Below, piece after piece: positions 23,988-32,735 of a stretch of DNA of 64,000 bases. The notes beneath the pieces are model-generated. The model made no database searches, was not told where the DNA came from, and saw only the letters and a list, made by a program, of their open reading frames with translations. The position numbers and the translations under genes were made by a program. This DNA is from Mesostigma viride (taxonomy: Eukaryota; Streptophyta; Mesostigmatophyceae; Mesostigmatales; Mesostigmataceae): the NCBI GenBank assembly GCA_009746045.1, contig RPFO01000595.1:927510-991509 (forward strand). The letters are read 5' to 3'. How positions within the stretch are numbered: the first letter of the stretch is position 1; every line of letters begins with the position of its first letter.

Positions 23988-25110
23988 AGCCCCCCAACAC
24001 ACCCAGGCACGCATGCCACCCATCCAACACACCCACGCACGCATGCCAGCCACCCACCACACCCACACACGCATGCCAGCCACCCACCACACCCACGCAC
24101 GCATGCCAGCCACCCACCACCCCACGCACGCATGCCAGCCACCCACCACACCCACGCACGCATGCCAGCCACCCACCACACCCACGCACGCATGCCAGCC
24201 ACCCACCACACCCACGCACGCATGCCAGCCCACCACCACACCCACACACGCATGCCAGCCATCCATTACACCCATGCACGCATGCCAGCCATCCAACACA
24301 CCCACGCGCGCATGCCAGCCCACCACCACACCCACGCACGCATGCCAGCCCAACACCACATCCACGCATGCATGCCAGCCACCCACGCACGCATGCCAGC
24401 CACCCACCACACCCATGCACGCATGCCACCCATCCACCACACCCACGCACGCATGCCAGCCATCCACCACACCCACGCACGCATGCCAGCCCACCACCAC
24501 ACCCACGCACGCATGCTAGCCCACCACCACATTCACGCACGCATCCCAGCCACCCACCACAACCAGGCACGCATGCCAGGCACCCAACACACCCACGCAC
24601 ACATGCCAGGCACCCAACACATCCACTCACGCATGCCAGCCCACCACCACACTCACGCACGCATGCTAGCCCACCCGCGCACGCATGCCAGCCATCCACC
24701 GCACCCATGCACGCATGCCACGCATCCACCACACCCACGCACGCATGCCAGCCATCCACCACACCCACGCACGCATGCCAGCCCACCACCACACCCACGC
24801 ACGCATGCTAGCCCACCACCACATTCACGCACGCATGCCAGCCACCCACCACAACCAGGCACGCATGCCAGGCACCCACCACACCCACGCACACATGCCA
24901 GGCACCCACCACATCCACGCACGCATGCCAGCCCACCACCACACTCACGCACGCATGCTAGCCCACCCGCGCACGCATGCCAGCCTTCCACCGCACCCAC
25001 GCACGCATGCCACGCATCCACCACACCCACGCACGCCATGGCAGCCACCCACCACACGCACGCATCCACCACACCCACGCACGCATGCGACACACCCATG
25101 CCAGTCCTCA
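23988..25110 (-). repeat. 30-bp minisatellite array (right)
   Basis: The same 30-bp unit in the opposite orientation to the left array, about 37 copies, with an internal higher-order duplication: 24500-24665 and 24800-24965 are near-identical, including variant units. Confidence 0.92.
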
Positions 25111-25900
25111 CATGATTGGATTAGGTCTCTCTTCAGATCTGCTCCCATGAATTTGTGATAGAATTCTTGCCTTCGTTGAAGGGTCTACCTGCAGAGAGAC
25201 CCCTCCCAACTTCCAAGGTTTCATCCTTTTTGATTGCTTGTAAGGGTCTAGCTGCAGGTAGACCCTCCCAATTATTGGTTGTTTTTTCGCATTCCTGTAA
25301 GGGTCTAGCTGCAGCTAGACCCCACCCAACTTCCAAGGTTTCATCCTTTTTGATTGCATGTAAGGGTCTAGCTGCAGGTAGACCCTCCCAATTATTGGTT
25401 GTTTTTTCGCATTCCTGTAAGGGTCTAGCTGCAGCTAGACCCCTCCCAACTTCCAAGGTTTCATCCTTTTTGATTGCATGTAAGGGTCTAGCTGCAGGTA
25501 GACCCTCCCAATTATTGGTTGTTTTTTCGCATTCCTGTAAGGGTCTAGCTGCAGCTAGACCCCTCCCAACTTCCAAGGTTTCATCCTTTTTGATTGCATG
25601 TAAGGGTATAGCTGCAGGTAGACCCTCCCAATTATTGGTTGTTTTTTCGCATTCCTGTAAGGGTCTAGCTGCAGCTAGACCCCTCCCAACTTCAATGTTT
25701 CATCTTTGTATGATTTGAGGGGTCTAGCTGCAGGAAGACCTCCCAGTTATTCGATGTTTATTTTTTGCGTTCACGGAAGGGTCTAGCTGCAGCGAGACCC
25801 CTCCCAACTTGGAGGTTGCGAAAAAATTGTTTCTCAGGTCTACATGATTCTTACGGATACTTTCGAAATTGCTCCATGGCTTTGTATCATTTGCTGCAGA
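23990..25900 (-). repeat. Right internal inverted arm of the 17-kb element
   Basis: Counterpart of 13340-15010. Outside the 120-bp repeats, the match continues through GTGAACGCAAAAAATAAACA and GGAGGTCTTCCTGCA to ATTTCGAAAGTAT at about 25858-25870. Confidence 0.75.
25160..25810 (-). repeat. 120-bp tandem repeat with perfect 22-bp palindromes (right)
   Basis: Units at exactly 120 bp (compare 25261, 25381, 25501 and 25621). Perfect palindromes at 25301, 25421, 25541 and 25661, four as on the left. A lone derivative of the same word lies outside the arm at about 26373-26395. Confidence 0.85.
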
Positions 25901-27784
25901 TGTCTTGGAACGATGCGTCCTATTATTCAAAGGCCAAGGCCACCAATGTTTCACCGCAAACAGTGAGCCCCCCGGGATCTCCGGATTAGGTGGGGAAGGT
26001 TCCAGAGGACGTTCCAGCCTTGCCTCCTCGTGCGTCCCCTCAGACGCATTAGGGGTCTGTCATGTCCGTTAGGTCTCCAGCTCCGGCCACACTGCCCGCA
26101 TCGTTAATTTTGATTTAGCCGAAAGGCCCTTCGGAATTAGACGATAGCGTTTTATTAGCTGCAAGTGCTACTGTGCCCGTGCAAATAAATAATTAGTAGC
26201 TTGTTTTTTTTGTTAACGAACAACTCTTGAACTTGCTGCGCAACTTAATAATTCTTTGTTTGTTTGGTATAACCCAACGGAAGGGGGAGTTGAGGCACGC
26301 ATGTTGAGAACGGGGAGGTTAAGTGTGAAGTTGCACACACCATATGGTAGAATCGATGTTGAGCAAGTGGGCGAGGGTCTAGCTGCAGAGAGTCCTCAAT
26401 TGCAATTATTTTCGTTTCGCTTTGTGCAAGTATTCCAATTGGAGTTGAATTCGGAAATATATACCTGCGCTGGTTGTCTCCTTGATAAGCCGACTCAGTA
26501 CAGTCGAGTGTGATGGGATGGATGGCGCTTATTATCGAAGTCCTAGTGACAGGGGTATGTGGGCACCACGGCCCGAATCTGGGGTACTGTGAATGCCTCC
26601 CACCGGCTTGGGGGTGTCACACGCGGAGCCCCCACTGGCTTGGGGGTGGTCTCCTTCATTACTAATTGCCACCTATCCTTGCGAACAATTGGCCCCCAGA
26701 TTACAGACACATCGATGGATTACGACACTACTTTGCAATACTCGTCGCAAATGAGGGACGTCTTGAAGTCACATGTGACGGGATGGGCCGCGGCAACAGG
26801 GGTTATAATTTTGCTGCTGTTGTTCGAAGGGGCGCACTTTGACATGTATTTTCTACACTTTGACATGTATGCTCGGTTTCTTTCAAAGCACACCTAGTCA
26901 ATGTTTGCGGTGCATGGTTCACGCACGAGATGAAGGAGCAAGAGGTGGCCCGGAACGAGGGTGAGTAAAGGTGAGTCGTTTTTTGTTGAATTGAGGGAAT
27001 TACTATTCTATGCGGTCAAGATAGAGCCATCAGGTTTCTTCCTAGTATTCTGATCCTAGTATTGTTGGTGATGGTTGTTGTGAAGCCTCTTTTTGCAGCG
27101 CGACCTTGATTTTATTATTTAAGTTATGTAAATGATATAGGCAACGGACGAACTGAAGTGCACGCGATAGCAGGAACGGTAGTAGTCTGAAAGACTTCGA
27201 CAATTTCCGTCATCAGGTTGTCCCCGCACCTTTTTGTAGGCACATTGCCTTGTCAATTAGTACATGCAAATATATATACGATTCCATCAAACTTTTTTTA
27301 GAGTTTGTTGATTCCCTGAATTGATAGTAAAAAGCTGCTAGCAGGCCATGGAGACGAATTGTATTAGTGCAGGCCACGCACGAATTTTGAAGTGGCCCGC
27401 CGAGCGGCTGTACAATTTTTCCCAGTGAGCGCGCTGCCAAGTGTACTTGTGGGCAAATTTTTAAGTGCCCCGTCACTTCGAGGTATTAAAAATTAGGCTA
27501 CGGTACGAATTCAGCGAATTTCAGAGAATTTTCAGTCGAACGAAAGGAAGTGACGCCAATTGCCAAAAAGTTTCTGTTACGAATTTTCTAGTCCAACACT
27601 TGGCGCAAAAGGAAGTGACGGCCAAAACGTTTCCGCTACAAAAATTTCAGTCCCTGAGGCATGGGACAAAGTGCACGCGACAGCAGGAAAAGGTCAAGTT
27701 AAATAAAACTGGCGCAAAGTCCGGCCGGCGGAAAATTCGCTCGGCTGCAAAAAATTCGGCAAGAATTTCGGCGCAATGTCCGGT
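25901..27784. other. Right flank of the 17-kb element
   Basis: No gene recognised. Contains the lone palindrome derivative (about 26373-26395), the third copy of the SINE-like repeat (26540-26712) and, at 27480-27700, sequence in which CAAAAGGAAGTGACG-type words repeat. Confidence 0.5.
26540..26712 (-). repeat. Dispersed SINE-like repeat, copy 3
   Basis: Matches 8205-8350 (GTGGGCACCACGGCCCGAAT, GCTTGGGGGTGGTCTCC, CCAGATTACAGACA), with a local duplication of the ACGCGGAGCCCCCA/GGCTTGGGGGTG segment. Confidence 0.6.
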
Positions 27785-27850
27785 TTTCGGACGATTGAAA
27801 CTAGCGTTTTTTTCTTGCAAAAATCTACCCCATTCCGCGTGGGACCACCC
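27785..27850 (-). repeat. Right TIR of the 17-kb element
   Basis: Inverted match to 10728-10800; followed directly by TGCC (27851-27854). Confidence 0.8.
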
Positions 27851-27854
27851 TGCC

Positions 27855-28450
27855 CTCGGGGGGGGGCAAGACACCCTTGAGCAGAGCGAGGAGGCGAGCG
27901 CCCGCTAACCACTCGCGCGCAGCGGGAGGAACGCGACCAGCCGCCACTGACAGGTCAATGAGGGTGTCAAAGAGAATGTCCTCGCCCCCATGCCCCACCA
28001 GGACCTCCAAGTGCTCGTAGCGCCAGCCCGACGGCCCGGTAGAGGAAGCCCGCGGGACCGCGCGCATCACCTCCAGGAAGCAGTCGCGGTCCAGCCGGAG
28101 GGGGGCCGGCAGGGGGTCCGGCACGGGCAGCTGGAATCCGGGCTCCGCAGGGTGAAGAGCCTCCAAGGCCGCCAGGGTAGCCGCATTGGCGGGGGCCAGC
28201 TTGGCCATTTCCAAGCGGGTCATGGCCCGGCTGAGCTGCCCCTCGCGGACGAGGCGGATGACGTCGGCGGCCACCCGCTCGAAGCTGACCTCCCCCGACA
28301 GCCGGGCCGTGCGCGGGGGCGGCACGCCAAACAGCTAGCCCCTCCCAGTCCCCCTGCAGAAAGCGTCGGCAACGGGCAATAACCGCACCCTGGAGGCCGC
28401 GCACACCACGCCCGAGAGGGGTGAGGAGCAGGCGGGGGGTCACCATATGC
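27855..28450 (-). pseudogene. LINE A, N-terminal part
   Basis: Reads GVRGLQGAVIARCRRFLQGD (frame 1), then after a frameshift near 28330 RTARLSGEVSFERVAADVIR, TGPSGWRYEHLEVLV and ARLLALLKGVLPPPEG, stopping at the 17-kb element. TGPSGWRYEHL just before the reverse transcriptase core is typical of this LINE group. It continues at 10727 on the minus strand. Confidence 0.82.
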
Positions 28451-28676
28451 AGTAAAATATATATATTCATTGAGAATGATAGACTTACGGAGGTGAGATA
28501 GGCATGCAACATAAGGAAAAACCCGATAATCGGGAGAATAACCCTGAAGAAATTAATAGTAATCCGACACAGACATCCAAGGATCACGCCAGCGGCACAA
28601 GGTACAACTAACTATACATCACAAAACTACACGCAGCAACAGCGCTGCCGGCCCACCATGCAGGCCTGGAAGGGAT
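28451..28676. other. Spacer between two head-to-tail LINE copies
   Basis: AT-rich, no gene recognised. It lies downstream of the LINE B fragment and upstream of LINE A and may include the 5' UTR of LINE A. Confidence 0.4.
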
Positions 28677-29504
28677 CTAGACCGCATGGGTCGCGACAAA
28701 GTCGGCCCGGGTGCGGCGGAATAACACATCAGCCACGGTGCGAGTGAGGGCTAGTGACAGGCGCTGCCGCCAATACGAGGACCACGTGCGGGCCGACCAC
28801 GGGGCGGTCTGACCCTCGAGGTCGAGGCGGTCTTCACGGCGCTGGCAGCACTCGTGGAAAAACTCCGCTGTCTTGGGGCCCAATGATGGCCCCGAACTCC
28901 TCATGCAAGGACAAAGGGGATGACCCGGTGGGGCCCCACATTGCCGTAGGAGGCAAACTTGTCGCGCTCAGCCACAGCGGCAGCAGCGCCGGCATCCACA
29001 GCCGCCCGGAGGATGTGGCGACCGGAAAGCGGCCGAGCAACGGAGACATCGATGAGCAGGTGGCAACCCTGCCCGTCGTAGTCAAGCACGGTAATGTCGG
29101 GGCGGTGGTTGGGTGAGTAGAGGGCGGCCCCATCCGCGTCCTCGCACGTACTTGATGGTGGAGTGGGGAAAGACCGACCGAACCATGGCACACACCACCC
29201 GGAGGAGAGCGGTATGGAGATAGAGGAACCAGTTCTGGTTCTGCTGGCCACCCATGCACGCGATGTAGTGCGTCCCAGTAGTATCCAGAGCAAGCCCGCA
29301 GCTGCCGCAGGACGCACCCGCCGTGATGAGAGGTTGCGGGGCAAAGAGCTGGTGGCGGAGAGCGATGGCGTAAAGGGCCGGAACCAGCGTGAACAAAGGG
29401 CTCATGGGGAGGGCGCGCAGGAATGCGGACCCCACGCTCCCCTCAAGGGAAACGGAGTGAAGCCAAGCCTTCCCCTGATCGTTCAAGCTCGCATGCAGAC
29501 CCAT
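28677..29504 (-). pseudogene. LINE B fragment: zinc finger and endonuclease domain
   Basis: C-terminal region of a second member of the LINE A group: GSVGSAFLRALPMSPLFTLV, CGSCGLALDTTGTHYIAC (CX2C...HX4C), GGQQNQNWFLYLHTALLRVV, then in other frames RPDITVLDYDGQGCHLLIDV and SVARPLSG. Clearly paralogous to 8560-9315 but diverged. Two or more frameshifts; no reverse transcriptase upstream, so truncated. Confidence 0.82.
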
Positions 29505-29574
29505 CCAGTCGGCACAGTGTAGTAGACCCGCGTAGGTCTTAAATATATATATGCCAAGTCTATCACGAAAAGTC

Positions 29575-29735
29575 CACGGGTGGCGGCCCTGCCGCGCGCG
29601 GCCTAGGGCACGCCAGGTGAGGACATATCACCCAGGCTGGGCGGGCTTGGTGCGAGCTAGTCTATCTGATGTGTCTACCTGATCTGTGCGGGCCAGGTGC
29701 CCGGCTAGGCCCAGGCGCCTGTGCCTACTATTATG
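29575..29735. repeat. GC-rich dispersed repeat
   Basis: Related to 7740-7935 (GGGCGGGCTTGGTGC(G/C)(A/T)GCTAGT, GCCCGGCTAGGCC(C/G)AGGC). In both places it lies beside a LINE, so it may be part of a LINE 3' or 5' region. Confidence 0.5.
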
Positions 29736-30340
29736 TGGGAAACATAGGGCAAATCAGCGTACAAATCCTCATTGCTAATGTGCAAACCAAAGGGGATGTC
29801 AGTAAGGGCCTTGCGCAGCATCTTGGTGACGTTGCCGTCGAGTCGTTGCTCCAGCTCCTGCGTCAGTGTCCAGGTCTCGGCGCCGTAGGTCAGGATCGTC
29901 AGAATGACGACCTTGAAGAGGTCACGCTTGACAATCCGGGCCACTAATACTCCAAATTAATAGGGCGGTTACAGTTACTCCAAATAGGGCGGGGTTACTC
30001 CACCAGCGGCGGTGGTCATGGAGTTGCGCCCACGCCATGCCGATCCGTGTCGTCAGGTCGTCCTCGCAGTCCGGAAGCCAGCTGCTGAGCAGCTTGAACC
30101 GGCCTGAAGTAGGGTAGTTGACCTCGGTGTCGTCTAAGCCGGGGCGGAGTGTGGGTGGGGGCCCTGCCATGCCGAGGGCCAAAGCCTCCGTTTTGGGGCT
30201 GATTTCTAGGCCAACCGCCCGAGCCTCGAGCGCCAGGCAGTCCAGCCTAAGTTGGGCAGACTCCGGCTTCTCGATGAGCGTGATGTCGTCGGCATAAATG
30301 AGGTCAGCTAGTAAATTCTGCTTGTTAGTCTCAGCCATAT
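29669..30340 (-). pseudogene. Degenerate LINE fragment (reverse transcriptase palm and C-terminus)
   Basis: Minus strand: LLADLIYADDITLIEKPESA (catalytic YADD near 30293), LDCLALEARAVGLEISPKTE, FKLLSSWLPDCEDDLTTRIG; then in another frame RIVKRDLFKVVILTILTYGA and ETWTLTQELEQRLDGNVTKM. Same family type as LINE 1. Interrupted near 29950 by a short tandem duplication (TACTCCAAAT-AGGGCGGTTA). Confidence 0.8.
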
Positions 30341-30365
30341 ACCAAGAGTTATGGCAGCTTTTACT

Positions 30366-30540
30366 GGCGGGACCTCTTCAAGGTCGTCATTCTGACGATC
30401 CTGACCTACGGCGCCGAGACCTGGACACTGACGCAGAAGCTGGAGCAACGACCCGACGGCAACGTCCTGACTGATCAAGATGCTTCACAAGGCCCTAAAT
30501 GTTACGTCGCGGACCGGCCTACACCGCCTCCTGGACCACG
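30366..30540 (+). pseudogene. Inverted copy of part of the neighbouring LINE
   Basis: Plus strand encodes RDLFKVVILTILTYGAETWT again. It is the near-exact reverse complement of about 29825-29935, forming an inverted pair with a loop of about 430 bp. Confidence 0.75.
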
Positions 30541-30599
30541 ACCTATCAAAGAAGCTCGTCTAACCCTACCTAACTGACTAGTGAGGCCGCCGGTCACTG

Positions 30600-32731
30600 A
30601 GGAGCTACTCTGTACGTGCGAAAATCGGACGAGACGATTCAGATCTAAATGCATTTACATATGTATAACTATAGTATGCCATAATAAACCAGATATGCCG
30701 TGACCAATTCAATTCAGGATACATTACGAAGGAAACACCTGACAAGCCATGACCCAAGCTAATATGTGTTACAGTTCATAACAATCGACAAGTGCCAACA
30801 CGAGGGGTAGAACGTGCATCAATGACCACCAACGGCCAGACATGCTTGGGCCGACATGACCCTCGCATGTGGAAACCACGCTGGTCCACTACATCTACAC
30901 GAAGGATAAGGACCACTACTAAAGTACGCAGCGCGGCGCACTGAACTGCACCGAACTACAGTACCACACAATTTCGACGTCACCGGCCTGGGGAACCACC
31001 GGCCAAAGGTACTAACTACACGTAAGCGTAGCCGGAAAGCCCACGGTCATAACCACAGACCGTTACGGAATAACTGAGGCAGCTGGAACGTAAGATGTAC
31101 ATTTACGGCGTAACTACTACAGATTGTTACGTGCCATAACACCTGCCCCCCCCCACAAAGGTAAGGAGCCCTCTCCCTACGTCCAGGGAGGAAACAAGGG
31201 GTAGGAAAAACCTAACGCACCCAACTATATAACCCAACACAATCAACTAGCCACCCAAGGTCCACAGTATAAATATGTTAACCGCGAGTCCACGTACCCA
31301 AACGGTTGAGGGTTCACCAGCACCACGCCGGGTGTTAGGCTTCCCCTAACTGCCTGGCACAGAGGCTTGCCGGGAGGGACGGCACTAGGCAGCCGACAAG
31401 CGTAGGAAACAATATTCACACCAAGGGCAAAGGATGACCAACCAACTGGTCAGGCACAGAGGGCGACTCTTTATACCGGAGGGACAACACCCTCAGGTCG
31501 GGCCTAGGGCCCTCTATCTAGTTGCCATCTGTCTGGAAGGTACCGCGCGCGCATGGCCATCAGAACATCCACTGTATACGCATGGTAATGAGCCACATCA
31601 TCAGCATTGTCATGTCAGTCGACAGTGAGAAACACATCCGCCCTTGGAAACGCCATCTGGAAACAGGCCCAGGAAAGCCCAGTAGTATGTACTATGCAGT
31701 TGGTTATTCAAACCGACCATCGTCCTCTGATTCACCTGCAACCTGTCACAACCCAACCTCACTCCTCGGCAAGCGCGGTGGATTGAATTCCTTGCGCAAT
31801 TTGCTCGACCCTGGAGGGTCCCTGGCATGGAAATGTATCAAAATTGAAGCCCCCTAATAACTACAGAAATGCAACTGACAACCACTGAATGATGTTTGGG
31901 GACCATAAACATGATGTTTGGGCATGAATACCACCACTTGTTGGGGGTACTACCCCCAGCCACACACCGGCTATGTGCTAAAAATAGAAATAAAAACGCT
32001 GTCCGGGGCACATCTTGCCCAGAACAGTGGGAGAACCAGTTGCATGAAAAAAGCACAACCCATATAAAAATGTCATGGGACATGGTTTCTACCTAATTGG
32101 ATCAACAAAATCAGCACATCCCTATGAGTTATTAATTTTTGGGCCAAAAATACGCTTTTTTAGGCGGGGCGTCCCCATACACACTCATAACACATCAATT
32201 AGGCCTGAAAAGCACAAGTCAAATTCTGTCATGAACATAGAAGGCACTGTCAAAGTTTGGTGGCATTCTGAGCTCAGCTGTAGCAGTTATTAATTTTGGC
32301 AGTTGGCCACCTGTGCAGACGCTAAGGAAGGCATTAGTGAGTATTAAGCACACTAACACTTCCTATGCCATCCAAAAGGCTCCTGACCATGCCCAATTCG
32401 ACCACAATGTACAAGGAGGTGGCTGGGCACGTCATGTGCCCTTGCCTTACCTCGACACGGGTAACCTGTTGCGTGTGTGCACAACAATGAGGCAGGTAGC
32501 TCTACATGCCTAGCCAACACTTCTAAAGCATATTCCAGGTTTATGGTGTGGGCATCATCCCAAAACCAAGCTCAAACACACCCTAGAAAGCCATATCCAC
32601 TAATTGCCCAACAAGGGTACTGTAACAACAGACAGTCCACAGAGAAAGCATTATTATCATACATGCTGCTTGCCAAGGCTTCTTACCATGGTTACCTTGC
32701 CTTGCTAGCATATGAATTAGGGCTCTCCCAT
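30600..32731. other. No gene recognised
   Basis: AT-moderate sequence with short ORFs only. The 31300-31400 segment has an inverted-repeat feel (GCCTGGCAC...), and 31860-32300 resembles the intergenic style of 34900-35380, but I could not define an element. Confidence 0.4.
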
Positions 32732-32735
32732 TTTA

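Larger units (their letters stand above)
10728..27850. mobile_element. 17.1-kb terminal-inverted-repeat element inserted in LINE A
   Basis: Both ends carry the same inverted sequence: GGGTGGTCCCACGCGGAATG then GGGT, then after a short indel TTTTTGCAAGAAAAAAACGC and TAGTTTCAATCGTCCGA. It reads inward on the plus strand at 10728-10800 and on the minus strand from 27850 to about 27785. TGCC flanks both sides. Deleting the element with one TGCC joins the two halves of LINE A in frame (Glu-Gly-Lys-Val, codons GAG GGC AAG GTG). Inside are long inverted arms, palindromic and minisatellite arrays and nested elements, but no transposase, polymerase or capsid gene I can recognise. A 4-bp duplication fits several DNA transposon superfamilies; the superfamily is unassigned. 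It could be a large non-autonomous element. Confidence 0.82.

Noticed and set aside
10728-27850. Integrated virus or Polinton
   Set aside because: There is a 4-bp rather than 6-bp duplication, and no polymerase, integrase, ATPase or capsid gene was recognised.
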